A DNA stretch of 64,000 bases from DASUPK01 sp963819715 (GCA_963819715.1 CAWFXE010000002.1:186001-250000), one strand, 5' to 3'. Numbered from the stretch's first letter, positions 34,952 to 43,922 are shown. Notes: a model not told the origin generated them from the sequence alone. Made by a program: numbers and translations.

Positions 34952-36574
34952 TCAGTCGCCGGGCTTGAACTCGGGCACGTCCAGCACCCGGCCGTCGAGC
35001 GGCCGTGGCTGGGTGGGGTTCCGGCCCCAGACGCCGTCGCCGTAGAGCTCGTCGGCGGTGCCCGTCCGCCTCGGCGCGGGCTCGCGCTCGCGCCAGTCGC
35101 CGACGGGATCGGAGTAGCGCTCCGGCCGCAGCGCCGCGTCCCTGTCGGGCATGCGTGGCTCGCGCGACTCATGGCGCCTATCGCGATTGAAGCGGTGTGA
35201 GAAGGCCGTGTCGAAGCGGGTGGCGATCACGGTGATCCAGACCTCCTCGCTCATGTCCTCATCGACGCTCGCGCCGAAGATGATCTCGGCCTCGGGATGC
35301 GCGGCGGCCCTGACGATCTCCGCGGCCTCGCTCGCCTCGATCAGCGACAGGTCGGGTCCGCCCGTGATCGAGAGCAGCAGGGAGTGCGCGCCCTCGACCG
35401 AGGTCTCGAGCAGCGGCGACGAAACGGCCTTCTCGGCGGCGATCGTCGCGCGATGCTCGCCGTATCCCATGCCGATTCCGAGGATCGCGTCCCCGGCCTC
35501 GATCATGGTCGTGCGGACGTCTGCGAAGTCGAGGTTGATCAGGCCGGGCAGCATCACCAGGTCGGAGATGCCCTGGACGGCCTGGCGCAGGACGTCGTCG
35601 GCGACCTTGAAGGCGTCGACGATCGAGGTGCGCCGCTCGAGGATCGTCAGCAGCCGCTCGTTCGGCACGACGATCATCGTGTCGACCTCCTTGCCGAGGG
35701 CGGCGATGCCCTCCTCGGCCTGGGCAGCGCGGCGCGCGCCCTCGAAGGAGAAGGGCTTGGTGACCGCGGCGACGGTGAGCGCGCCGATGTCGCGAGCGAG
35801 CTTGGCGACCACGGGGGCCGCGCCGGTGCCGGTGCCGCCGCCCGAGCCGGAGGCCAGGAAGACCATGTCGGAGCCCTTGAGCAGCTCCTTGATCTTGTCC
35901 TGCTCCTCGTATGCGGCGCGGTAGCCGACACGCGGGTCGGATCCCGAGCCGAGCCCGCGGGTGAGCTCGGCGCCGATGTGAAGCGTCACGTCGGCGTTCG
36001 AGTTCTGCAGGGACTGAAGGTCGGTGTTGATTGCGAGGAACTCCACCCCGGGGAGGTTCGCCTCGACCATCCGGTTGACGGCATTGACTCCGGCGCCGCC
36101 CACGCCGACCACCCGGAGGACGGCCTGGTGGGTGCGGGGCACGACGGGCTGGCGGGTGGGAGCAGAGGTGTCCGGCTCGTCGCGGCCGAAGGCCGGGCGG
36201 ACGTCCGTGCCGGGACCGCCCATGAGGCGCTCGAGGCCCTCGTGGTGCACCTCGACCTGCTCGATCGTGATCTCGGCCTCAGGCTCCTCGACCTTCACCT
36301 CGGCCACGGGCTCGGGCGGAACCGGCTCGGGGGTCGGCAGCGGTTCCGGAACGGGGTCCGGGGTCGGCTCGGGGACGGGCTCAGGAGTCGGCTCGGGGAC
36401 GGGCTCAGGCGCCGGCGTCTCCTGGACGGGCTCCTCGACCGCGACCTTGACGGGAGCGTTGCCGCCGCCGTTGGAGGTCACCTTGACCTCCTCGGGCGCG
36501 ACCGACTCCTCGGTCGAGCGGAACAGATCAGCGAGGGGGCCCTCGCGCATGCTGGCGCGCTTCTTACGAGCCAT
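34952..36574 (-). CDS. ftsZ: Cell-division protein FtsZ with long Pro/Glu-rich N-terminal extension
   Basis: The GTPase core starts only at about residue 152 (LRVVGVGGAGVNAVNRM). The tubulin signature GGGTGTG is at 245-251 and the T7-loop residues that complete GTP hydrolysis are in NLDFAD (347-352). The C-terminal peptide is GRVLDVPEF, matching the conserved tail that binds SepF/FtsA-type partners, so the protein should be functional. Before the core lie 150 residues including P-E-P-V/P-E-P-T repeats at about 54-90. FtsZ normally has only 10-40 residues there. ATG 36574 is preceded by AAGGAGG and overlaps the ParA stop by 11 bases. Confidence 0.9.
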   Translation of the reverse strand: MARKKRASMREGPLADLFRSTEESVAPEEVKVTSNGGGNAPVKVAVEEPVQETPAPEPVPEPTPEPVPEPTPDPVPEPLPTPEPVPPEPVAEVKVEEPEAEITIEQVEVHHEGLERLMGGPGTDVRPAFGRDEPDTSAPTRQPVVPRTHQAVLRVVGVGGAGVNAVNRMVEANLPGVEFLAINTDLQSLQNSNADVTLHIGAELTRGLGSGSDPRVGYRAAYEEQDKIKELLKGSDMVFLASGSGGGTGTGAAPVVAKLARDIGALTVAAVTKPFSFEGARRAAQAEEGIAALGKEVDTMIVVPNERLLTILERRTSIVDAFKVADDVLRQAVQGISDLVMLPGLINLDFADVRTTMIEAGDAILGIGMGYGEHRATIAAEKAVSSPLLETSVEGAHSLLLSITGGPDLSLIEASEAAEIVRAAAHPEAEIIFGASVDEDMSEEVWITVIATRFDTAFSHRFNRDRRHESREPRMPDRDAALRPERYSDPVGDWREREPAPRRTGTADELYGDGVWGRNPTQPRPLDGRVLDVPEFKPGD

Positions 36575-37520
36575 GGGTGAGAACCTCCTTCGCAAGGTCG
36601 CGGTAAGCGCCCGCGGCCTTTGAGCTTGGGTCGTACTTGAGGACTGACGCTCCGCGGACGGGCGCTTCGGCGAACTTGATCGCCTTGCGGATCCGCGACT
36701 TGAAGACGAGCTCGCCGAAGTTCTCCTCGAGGATCTCCACCGCCTCCTTGGCGTGGACGGTCCGCGAGTCGAGCATGGTCGGCAGGATCCCCTCGATCTC
36801 GACGCCGGGGTTGAGGTTCTCCCGGATCATCGTGAGGGTGTTCTGAAGCTGGACGAGCCCGCGCATCGAGAGGTACTCGCACTGGACCGGGACGATCACC
36901 TTGTCGGCGGCGGTGAGCGCGTTCACGGTCAGGAGCCCGAGGCTCGGCGGAGTGTCGATGCAGACGAAGTCGTAGTCGTTGCGGACCTCGTCGAGGCCCT
37001 TCTCGAGCGCCCGCTCGCGGCCGATCTGGGTGCTCATGGCGATCTCGGCGCCGGCCAGGTCGATAGAGGCGACCGCGACGTCGATCTCGCGGTGGGCGAT
37101 GATCTGGCTGATCGGGTAGCGGTGGACGAGCACGTCGAACATGCTCTTCTCGACCTTGTCCGGATCGACTCCCTGCGACATGGTCAGGTTGCCCTGCGGG
37201 TCCATGTCGACGCAGAGGACGCGGTGGCCGGACTCCTTGAAGGCGACGGCGAGGTTGAGGGCGGTCGTGGTCTTGGCGACCCCGCCCTTCTGGTTGGCGA
37301 AGGCGATCACCTTGGCTGGGCCCTTGTTCTTGGGCTTGTCCGGCTGCTTGGCCTTGGTGGGAGCCTTGGCCTTCGAGGTGTCCTTTGACTCCTTTTTGGA
37401 GTCCTTCGCGTCCTTGCCCTTGTCCTTCTTCTCGGGCGTGGGCGCGACGAGGTCCTCGGGGCGCATGCGCCCGGCCTCATCCACGGTCTCAGAAGCCTGC
37501 TTTCGGCGGAAACTAGCCAT
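36564..37520 (-). CDS. ParA/Soj-type ATPase with lysine-rich N-terminal extension
   Basis: The 318-residue protein carries the deviant Walker A KGGVAKTTT after a charged N-terminal region of about 65 residues full of Lys. CVDMDPQGNLT and DYDFVCIDTPPSLG complete the ATPase core. The protein is of the chromosome-partition type and should dimerise on ATP and bind DNA nonspecifically; no ParB gene is in the window. Its stop overlaps the start of ftsZ, which is an unusual pairing and may couple segregation or positioning to division. Confidence 0.88.
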   Translation of the reverse strand: MASFRRKQASETVDEAGRMRPEDLVAPTPEKKDKGKDAKDSKKESKDTSKAKAPTKAKQPDKPKNKGPAKVIAFANQKGGVAKTTTALNLAVAFKESGHRVLCVDMDPQGNLTMSQGVDPDKVEKSMFDVLVHRYPISQIIAHREIDVAVASIDLAGAEIAMSTQIGRERALEKGLDEVRNDYDFVCIDTPPSLGLLTVNALTAADKVIVPVQCEYLSMRGLVQLQNTLTMIRENLNPGVEIEGILPTMLDSRTVHAKEAVEILEENFGELVFKSRIRKAIKFAEAPVRGASVLKYDPSSKAAGAYRDLAKEVLTHGS

Positions 37521-37584
37521 CTAGGCGGGCTATTTCGCAAACGAGGCCCGCTTTCCTTCCCGTGGTTGGAAGAATCCGCCCCGC

Positions 37585-38506
37585 GTGCCTGAGCTCCTCG
37601 ACAAAAGACTCGTATTCGTGACCGGCAAGGGAGGCGTCGGCAAGTCGACGATCTCCATCGCGCTGGGCATCGCGGCGGCTGCGCGCGGCAAGCGCACGAT
37701 CGTCTGCGAGATCGGCGGCCAGGAGACCGCCTCACGCGTCTTCAGGCGCGCCGAGATCGGCTTCCACGAGGTGGAGGTCGCCGAGCGCCTCTGGGCGATC
37801 TCGATCGACCCCGATCACTCCCTGCGCGAGTACCTGCTGCTCCAGCTCAAGGTCCGCGCCATGCGCGACATGCTCGTTCGCTCTCGAATCTTCAATTACC
37901 TCGCGGCGGCCACGCCTGGCCTCAAGGAGCTGGTCACGATCGGCAAGATCTGGGAGCTCGCCCAGCCCGACCGCAAGGTGAAGAAGGCCCGGGACTACGA
38001 CCTGGTGATCGTCGACGCGCCGGCGACCGGACACGGGATCGGCTTCCTGCAGACGCCGCGGACCTTCGCCGGCATCGCGCGCGTCGGGCCCGATCCACAA
38101 CCAGGCGCAGGAGCTCGACCGCTTCATCACCGACCAGGACACGACCGGGGTGGCGATCGTCTCGCTGCCCGAGGAGATGCCCGTGAACGAGTCGGCCTCG
38201 CTCGAGGAATCGCTGACCGACGACATCGGAATGTCCGTCGACCGCGTCTACATGAACGCGCTCTACCCCGAGCGCTTCTCGAAGAGCGACGCCTCCGACC
38301 TCGAGCGCGCCCTGGAGGGGGCCGACGGGCCGGCGAAGGCGGCCGTGCGGGCCGCGCTGTCGGAGTTCCGGCGCTCACGCTCCCAGCGCGAGCAGCTGCA
38401 GCGCCTGAAGAAGTCCGTCTCCACGCCCGTCAAGACGCTCCCCTTCATCTTCAAGCCCCAGCTCGACGTGCCCTCGCTCGAGCGCCTGTCGGGGGCTCTC
38501 GTCTGA
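37585..38506 (+). pseudogene. Get3/ArsA-like ATPase, first of a pair, interrupted by a one-base shift
   Basis: The protein begins with a deviant P-loop, VFVTGKGGVGKSTISIAL, and continues in the ArsA/Get3 family pattern (DYDLVIVDAPATGHGIGF) to about position 38086. There GGGCCCG has one base too many: reading resumes as IHNQAQELDRFITDQDTTGV in the next frame and continues to SLERLSGALV and a TGA at 38504-38506. Without the repair an artificial long frame would fuse into the second ATPase. The complete protein would be about 306 residues and is the usual partner of the next gene. The shift is probably a consensus error. Confidence 0.75.
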
Positions 38507-39651
38507 TGCCCTCGATCACGGACATCGTCGAGGGGCGCGGGATCTGCATCTGCGCGGGATCGGGCGGCGTGGGCAAGACGACCACCTCAGCCGCGATGGC
38601 GGCCGGTCTCGCAGCGCGAGGACAGAAGGTCTGCGTGCTGACGATCGACCCGGCCAAGCGGCTGGCCGACTCCCTCGGCCTGAAGGAGCTCGAGAACACG
38701 CCCAGGCAGGTCGATCCGAAGCTCTTCGAGCGGTCGGGCATCGAGATGAAGGGAGAGCTCTGGGCGATGATGCTCGACGCCAAGGCGACCTTCGACGACC
38801 TGGTGCGCAAGCACGCCCAGGACGCCGAGACGCGCGACCGGATCCTCGAGAACCGCATCTACCGCCAGCTCTCGAACGCGCTGGCCGGCTCTCAGGAGTA
38901 CATGGCGATGGAGAAGCTCTTCGAGATCCACCAGGAGGGGCGCTACGACTTCCTCGTCCTCGACACTCCCCCCTCCCGGAACGCCCTCGACTTCCTCGAC
39001 GCGCCCAAGCGCCTCACCCAGTTCATCGAGGGCCGCGGAATGCAGATGTTCATGAAGCCGACCGGGATCGCGACGCGGGTCGTCGGGCGGGGCAGCTCGA
39101 TGGCGATGAGCGTGCTGAAGCGGGTCACCGGCCTCGACCTGCTTACCGACCTCTCGGAGTTCTTCCAGGCCTTCAGCGGCATGGTCGACGGCTTCCGAGA
39201 GCGCGCCAAGCGCGTCTCAGAGCTGCTCTCCGATCCGGCGACCACCTTCGTGGTCGTCTGCGGCCCGCAGGGCGAGCCCGTCAACGAGGCCGTCTACTTC
39301 CATCGCAAGCTCGTGGAGGCCAAGCTGCCGGTCGGCGGCGTGATCGTCAACAAGGTCCACTACGAGGCCGACGAGGAGGCCGAGGGAGAGGCCGAGACAG
39401 ACCTCCACGGCCTGCTCGACGACGACCTCGCCGAGCGGGTCGCCCAGAACTTCGCCGACTACCAGGCGCTCGCTCAGCGGGACTCCGAGAACGTCGAGCA
39501 CCTCCAGCGCGAGCTCACCCCGAAGGCCGTGATCCGCATCCCCTACCTCGACGAGGACGTCCACGACCTCGAGGCGCTGCTCAAGATCGACCGCTACCTG
39601 TTCGCCACCGAAGAGCAGCGCGAGGCGCTGGCGGCCTCAGGTACCGCTTAA
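38506..39651 (+). CDS. Get3/ArsA-like ATPase, second of a pair
   Basis: The 381-residue protein starts at ATG 38506, one base into the previous stop (TGATG), so it is translationally coupled. Its P-loop is GSGGVGKTTTSAAM, lacking the first signature Lys of Get3, and RYDFLVLDTPPSRNALDFLD is the Walker B region. Pairs of this kind are known in mycobacteria and other actinobacteria as Get3-like A and B proteins; they are thought to work as a complex but their client is unclear. It is not the arsenite pump subunit: no arsB/arsD genes are present. Confidence 0.87.
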   Translation: MPSITDIVEGRGICICAGSGGVGKTTTSAAMAAGLAARGQKVCVLTIDPAKRLADSLGLKELENTPRQVDPKLFERSGIEMKGELWAMMLDAKATFDDLVRKHAQDAETRDRILENRIYRQLSNALAGSQEYMAMEKLFEIHQEGRYDFLVLDTPPSRNALDFLDAPKRLTQFIEGRGMQMFMKPTGIATRVVGRGSSMAMSVLKRVTGLDLLTDLSEFFQAFSGMVDGFRERAKRVSELLSDPATTFVVVCGPQGEPVNEAVYFHRKLVEAKLPVGGVIVNKVHYEADEEAEGEAETDLHGLLDDDLAERVAQNFADYQALAQRDSENVEHLQRELTPKAVIRIPYLDEDVHDLEALLKIDRYLFATEEQREALAASGTA

Positions 39652-39652
39652 A

Positions 39653-41335
39653 TCAGCCTGAGCGCTTGCGCTCGTAGCGAAGCTCGCCGACCGACCAGTC
39701 GGTCGCGTCCGGCACCGGGAAGAGGTAGCGGACGCGATCCTTGGAGGGCTCCTTGTTCACGTGCTCCTTGCGACGGGCGCTCGCGAAGGCGGGCCACTCG
39801 GGCTCTCCGTCGCCGGCGCTGAACCAATCGGCTCGACCCCCCTCGTCGGGGCGGGTCGGAGCCCGATGGTCGCCGTCGGCGCTCATGATCTCGGGTAGTT
39901 CGACGTCATCGACGACGATCCTCGTCGTCGGTTGCCGATCCTCCTCGGCCCCGCGGACGGACAAATCGTCCATTTGGTTCGTCTCCGACTCATCGTCCTT
40001 TTCCGCCTTGTGAACGGTGATCTCCTCGTCGCCGATGTTCCCGTCGGCGATCGCCGACAGGTCGAGGGCACCGTCGGGCGCCGGGTCCGGAAGCCGCCAT
40101 TCAGCGGTTTCGCCGATCCCCGGCGTGTCGACGTGTGTGGCCGAAAGACCCTCGGAGAGCAGCACCTCATCGGCTGCGGAGCGCAGGTCTCCTCCCAGCT
40201 CTCCGGTGGCAAGTCCCTTGAGCAGGCGCCGCAGGAGCTCCTCGAGCTCCGCGATCACGTCCAGCGGCGAGGCGCCCGCCACCGGCCGATAGCGGCCTCC
40301 GCTCATCAGCTTTCGCTCGATCGCCAGGGCGCGCTCGACCGTGACACGGCCCTGCTCGCGCTCGTGCGGCTCGCAGGCGAGCGCGGCGACGCGGGCGGAC
40401 ATCGTCGTCCGTGCGGCTCCCCCGCCCTCCAGCAGCCCGCGCAGGGCGAGCAGATAGTCGCTCAGCGCCTCGATCAGCGATCCACGGTCGGCACCGAGCT
40501 CGAATCGAGACGCCGCCCAGTCGAGCGACGGCAGGCGCGAACCGCGCTCATTGAGCGAGCGCGCGAAGTTCTCCAGCTCGGGAATCTCATTGCCCGTCAG
40601 CCGGTAGCCGCCCTGGCGCGGGCGGCCGGCGCCGGTGCCGAACCGCTCCCAGCCGCCGGACCGCTTGGCCCAGCCGTGGGAGGAGATCCCGACGGCGCCG
40701 GGCCTGAACAGCCTCATCGTGCGCAGGGCGCGCCTCAGGTCGTCCGCGACCGCGGCCGCCGGAGCGACAGCGGCCACACCGCTGCTCACGCAGGCGAGGA
40801 AGCCAGGCTTCCCGCGGCCGCCGGAGCGCGTCGCGTCCACGGCATCGAGCGGCGCGTCCTCGACCAGATCGGCGCGCATGATCCGCACCCCATCAAGCTC
40901 CATCTCGTCCTTCGGCATGTGGAACCCGACCAGCGGGACGATCACCTCACCGGCGGGCGTCGCCTCGTCGGAGTCCGAGCTGATCGTCGCCACCACGGCG
41001 TTGATCGCGCCCTGCAGCCGGTCGCCGGCGATGTCGAACTCGGTCTTCCCCTCCCAGAGCCCGCGCATGAACCCGATCGCGGCCTCCTCGCCGGCGATCT
41101 CGCGCACCTCCACGAACGCCTCGAGGCGCCGCAGCTCCGCCATGTGCCGCTCGATGAACTGCCCGGTCAGGGGCTCGTAGGAGTACATCGGCAGCGGCCC
41201 GTCGTCCGTGGGCTCCAGGTCGAAGGGCATCTCCGCCCCACTCGCCAGCAGCTCCTCGAACAGATCGGCCGCCTCGACGGCGAGGCGCCTCAGCGCCTCC
41301 TCGAGTCTCTCTGTGGTGCTCTCAAGTGTTGTCAC
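39653..41335 (-). CDS. Large hypothetical protein (HEPN/ApeA-like region)
   Basis: This 560-residue soluble protein has an N-terminal helical stretch, a middle region with MPKDEMELDGVRIMRADLVE, and at about 270-350 a helical region SLIEALSDYLLALRGLLEGG followed by the R-x-A-A-L-A-C-E-P-H-E pattern, which resembles HEPN-type ApeA domains. The rest is acidic and probably disordered (residues 430-530), ending in a conserved-looking basic tail. GTG 41335 is the start. Its stop lies one base after that of the second Get3-like gene (convergent). I do not recognise a specific function. Confidence 0.7.
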   Translation of the reverse strand: MTTLESTTERLEEALRRLAVEAADLFEELLASGAEMPFDLEPTDDGPLPMYSYEPLTGQFIERHMAELRRLEAFVEVREIAGEEAAIGFMRGLWEGKTEFDIAGDRLQGAINAVVATISSDSDEATPAGEVIVPLVGFHMPKDEMELDGVRIMRADLVEDAPLDAVDATRSGGRGKPGFLACVSSGVAAVAPAAAVADDLRRALRTMRLFRPGAVGISSHGWAKRSGGWERFGTGAGRPRQGGYRLTGNEIPELENFARSLNERGSRLPSLDWAASRFELGADRGSLIEALSDYLLALRGLLEGGGAARTTMSARVAALACEPHEREQGRVTVERALAIERKLMSGGRYRPVAGASPLDVIAELEELLRRLLKGLATGELGGDLRSAADEVLLSEGLSATHVDTPGIGETAEWRLPDPAPDGALDLSAIADGNIGDEEITVHKAEKDDESETNQMDDLSVRGAEEDRQPTTRIVVDDVELPEIMSADGDHRAPTRPDEGGRADWFSAGDGEPEWPAFASARRKEHVNKEPSKDRVRYLFPVPDATDWSVGELRYERKRSG

Positions 41336-41392
41336 GCATGTCGGATTCGCCCGTTCTTACGGGGCTTCCTGCGTGTGAATGCGCGATTGCAG

Positions 41393-41635
41393 CTAGGGCT
41401 GGGGGGAGTCGAGAGGAATGCCAGCCCTCTGTTTCTTGATGCGAATCGCCATCCCCCATGCGAGTGCAAAAACAACGGCAAACCCAAGAGCGGGAAGAAA
41501 TCCGGCTAGGCGCCAAATCGGCAGACCGAACAACGCGACCGATACGCCAAATGCCTGCAGGGTCGCCCGCGGGACAGTGCCAGCAACTAAGCCGATCATC
41601 CCTCCCTGCCGAATCCGACTGGCAATCACGCTCAA
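41393..41635 (-). CDS. Small two-helix membrane protein (tandem paralogue 1)
   Basis: The 80-residue protein has two hydrophobic segments (TLQAFGVSVALFGLPIW and LPALGFAVVFALAWGMAI) and ends RIKKQRAGIPLDSPQP. Its ATG overlaps the stop of the upstream gene as ATGA. The upstream gene, once repaired, encodes a clear paralogue with the same length and the same RAG(I/V)PLD end. Function unknown; the tandem overlap suggests a heteromeric membrane pair. Confidence 0.6.
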   Translation of the reverse strand: MSVIASRIRQGGMIGLVAGTVPRATLQAFGVSVALFGLPIWRLAGFLPALGFAVVFALAWGMAIRIKKQRAGIPLDSPQP

Positions 41636-41879
41636 TACTCGCTCGAGTCGAGTGGAACTCCGGCGCGGCGCTTACGGAACCTGATGACGAGACCCCAGAT
41701 AACCGAATACGTCACCACGGCGGCCAGTGCGAGCAAGACGCCGATCCTCGGGACGGCAAGGAGGAAAACAGCGCTGCGGACCCGCCGGCCCACGCCCTGG
41801 TCTTGGTCTTCTCCTCGCCGGCGATCAGGCCCGTGAGGCCGCCACGGCGGAGCCTGGTCAATGGTTCTTGACGCGTCAT
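41632..41879 (-). pseudogene. Small two-helix membrane protein (tandem paralogue 2), frameshifted
   Basis: From ATG 41879 the frame reads MTRQEPLTRLRRGGLTGLIA and aligns without gaps with the downstream paralogue until the run AAAA at 41765-41768 (TTTT on the coding strand). There the rest of the match, LLAVPRIGVLLAL to RAGVPLDSSEY, continues in another frame. One additional T in the run would restore an 82-residue protein that aligns end to end with the 80-residue neighbour. This makes a homopolymer error the simplest explanation. Confidence 0.55.
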
Positions 41880-41941
41880 GGCTTACTCGCCACACCAATC
41901 GACGAGGCGAGCCAAAAGGTCAAGCAGTCTGGCCGAAGTGT

Positions 41942-42280
41942 CTAGACCGCAGCGCCGACGGGCTCGCGCTCGTCGACGGGGATCCACTTGCGGCCGTAGC
42001 TGCGCATGTCCTCGATCAGCGGGACGAGGGCCTGGCCCTTGTCTGTCAGCTGATAGGTAACGCGCGGGGGCACCTCGGGGAATGTGCGACGCTCGACGAT
42101 GCCCTGCTCCTCGAGCGCCCTCAGGCGCAGCGAGAGGGTTCTGGGGCTGATGCCCTCCAGGGAGCGCTCCAGCTCACAGAAGCGGAGCGAGGAGTCCGCC
42201 AGGTCGCGGATGATGAGGAGAGTCCACTTGCCGGAAATAACTTCAGCCGTCCGGCAGACGGGACATTCGCGGTCGAACAC
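41942..42280 (-). CDS. HxlR-family transcriptional regulator
   Basis: The 112-residue winged-helix protein has the family N-terminus RECPVCRTAEVISGKWTLLI, the recognition helix region ISPRTLSLRLRALEEQGIVE and the wing RVTYQLTDKGQAL. Cys residues in CPVC may sense redox or electrophiles, as in some HxlR members. It lies right after the pilus locus on the same strand but has its own 39-base gap with a palindrome, so it is probably separately regulated. Target unknown. Confidence 0.88.
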   Translation of the reverse strand: MFDRECPVCRTAEVISGKWTLLIIRDLADSSLRFCELERSLEGISPRTLSLRLRALEEQGIVERRTFPEVPPRVTYQLTDKGQALVPLIEDMRSYGRKWIPVDEREPVGAAV

Positions 42281-42301
42281 GCGGCCCAGGATAGCGTCAA
42301 A

Positions 42302-42318
42302 GCTTTACTTTGTGAAGC
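42302..42318. promoter_or_regulatory. Palindrome upstream of HxlR gene
   Basis: GCTTTAC-TTT-GTGAAGC forms an inverted repeat with one mismatch, 22-38 bases before the HxlR start codon and just after the stop of the pilus gene. It is AT-richer than its surroundings and is a natural candidate for autoregulation. Confidence 0.4.
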
Positions 42319-42319
42319 G

Positions 42320-43084
42320 CTATTTCTTGACGGTTTTGATCTCGGCGACCACGATGCGGTAGGTCTTGGCGTCCTGGGTGTAGAGCAGGTCCTCGCTCTG
42401 GCCGACGCCAAGCGTCAGCATCGAGCAGTCATCGGGCGCCGGGATGCAGGTTCCGGGACCCGTCAGCGTCCCGACGCGGTTGGAGACGAGGAAGAGAGCG
42501 CTCTGATGGTCCGCGCTCAGCCCGTAGAAGACGAAGACCGCCTTGTCCTGGCTCGGCAGCGTGGTCAGAGGCTGCACGTCGTTGAAGGGCGTGAGCTGGG
42601 AGTCGCTGGCACCGGCCAGGATGTTGACCTGGTAGGTCGTCGTGGTGGTCGTCTTGTTCTTCTTTTTCTTGGTACCACCGGTCGAGCCCCCGGATCCGCC
42701 GGTGTTGGTCACCGTGCTCGTCGTGGAGGTGTTGCCGGTCCCGCCGGCGGTCGTGTCCGGCACCGTCGAGTTGAGCTGGGATGCGGCCGCCGCCGAGTGA
42801 GCGAACTGCTGGCGGAACGGGTCCTTCGGGGATAGGTCGTTGAGGCGCCTCTTGTAGTCGCGGATACCGGGGTTGTAGGCCAGGACCGCCTGCTCGGTCT
42901 CGGGGGAGACGTGCGCAGTGGCGGCCGCCTGTATCGGCGCCGACGAGCCCTTGCTGCCGCGGGAGATCAGCAGTGGGACTGCGACCATCGCAACCAGGAG
43001 CAGGATCACGACCGGGAGCAGCCCACGGCTCCGTAGGTCATAGACCACGTCTCCGAAGAACTTCCGGATCTTCCAGGCACTCAT
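42320..43084 (-). CDS. Type IV pilus-associated membrane-anchored protein (PilP position)
   Basis: The 254-residue protein has a short basic cytoplasmic N-terminus, one transmembrane helix (LLPVVILLLVAMVAVPLLI), a Thr/Ser/Gly-rich low-complexity linker around 115-150, and a C-terminal folded region from YQVNILAGAS to VVAEIKTVKK. It follows pilM-pilN-pilO in the place of pilP, and its start overlaps pilO by four bases. It lacks the lipobox of Gram-negative PilP, which suits an organism with a single membrane. It probably completes the inner-membrane alignment complex. Confidence 0.7.
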   Translation of the reverse strand: MSAWKIRKFFGDVVYDLRSRGLLPVVILLLVAMVAVPLLISRGSKGSSAPIQAAATAHVSPETEQAVLAYNPGIRDYKRRLNDLSPKDPFRQQFAHSAAAASQLNSTVPDTTAGGTGNTSTTSTVTNTGGSGGSTGGTKKKKNKTTTTTTYQVNILAGASDSQLTPFNDVQPLTTLPSQDKAVFVFYGLSADHQSALFLVSNRVGTLTGPGTCIPAPDDCSMLTLGVGQSEDLLYTQDAKTYRIVVAEIKTVKK

Positions 43085-43920
43085 GGCGACACCGTCGCGC
43101 TTGCCGGCTGGGTCTGGGGCTGTGTGAGCGAGGGAGCCGGTGCCGTCGGGCTGGCGCCCGCCGTCAGGCCCTCCGTCGCGGGCGTCACGTAGCTCGTGAC
43201 CGAGAGGCTCACGTTCAGGGTGGGATTTGGTCCGAGGCCCTTGGGCTCGGTCAGTGAGAAGCCGTCGATCGTCAGCAGCCTTCCGTCCGCCGAAACCTGG
43301 GTGCTGCCCCGCAGGTGCACCAGGTCGTCGACGCCCTTGAGGAAATCGGCGACGTTGAAGTAGCTCCCAGAGAAGTTCAGGTCGTAGGGCATCGTCGGGA
43401 GACCGGCCGAGCCGACGCTCGCGCCAAGCGGGAGGCTGGCAGCGCTTGCCTCAGTGGCCGGCACTGGGGTGGACGCCGGGGCGGCCGTCGTCCCCGTGCT
43501 GGAGGGCGCAGGGGTGGTCGACGTGGTTCCGGTGGTACTCGTCGTTCCGCTCGTGCCTGCGCTTGTGCTCGTCGAGGACGATGAAGCATCGCCCGCGCCG
43601 AGGGCGATTCCCTCGAAGCTCACCTTCGTCCTGTGGGCGATGGCCTGGACCTGGACCATAAGGGAGGCTGTGTCAGCCTGACTCGGGACCGCCTTGCCCA
43701 TGACCACGAGACGCCCGTAGTAGGCGGGGAAGTCGCGGCGCGCCTGCTCGCCGAAGCTGGCGGCCTGCTCCTGCGTTGAGACCTGAGCCTTCAGGCCGGA
43801 GACGTCCTTGTTGAGGCTCGAGGCCTTCTCGCGCTTGGGAGAAAGCACCATCAGGTAGAAGCCGATCAGCACGGCGGCCATCACGACACCCAGCACGATC
43901 GCCTTGTCGGAGCCCTTCAT
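43081..43920 (-). CDS. pilO: Type IV pilus assembly protein PilO
   Basis: The 279-residue protein starts MKGSDKAIVLGVVMAAVLIG, with one transmembrane helix followed by a coiled coil (KREKASSLNKDVSGLKAQVS), as expected for PilO. A Ser/Thr/Ala-rich linker of about 60 residues separates the two halves of the periplasmic-type ferredoxin-like domain; the second half contains YDLNFSGSYFNVADFLKGVD. PilO pairs with PilN to link PilM to the outer parts of the machine. ATG 43920 lies just after the pilN stop. Confidence 0.85.
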   Translation of the reverse strand: MKGSDKAIVLGVVMAAVLIGFYLMVLSPKREKASSLNKDVSGLKAQVSTQEQAASFGEQARRDFPAYYGRLVVMGKAVPSQADTASLMVQVQAIAHRTKVSFEGIALGAGDASSSSTSTSAGTSGTTSTTGTTSTTPAPSSTGTTAAPASTPVPATEASAASLPLGASVGSAGLPTMPYDLNFSGSYFNVADFLKGVDDLVHLRGSTQVSADGRLLTIDGFSLTEPKGLGPNPTLNVSLSVTSYVTPATEGLTAGASPTAPAPSLTQPQTQPASATVSP

Positions 43921-43922
43921 GC

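Noticed and set aside
37585..39651. A single 688-codon open frame joining both Get3-like genes
   Set aside because: From about 38090 to 38505 this frame is Arg/Ala/Gly-rich nonsense, while the other frame contains the true continuation of the first ATPase. It is an artefact of a one-base shift.
38506..39651. Arsenite efflux ATPase ArsA
   Set aside because: No arsB, arsD or arsR gene is nearby, and the paired arrangement fits actinobacterial Get3-like proteins better.
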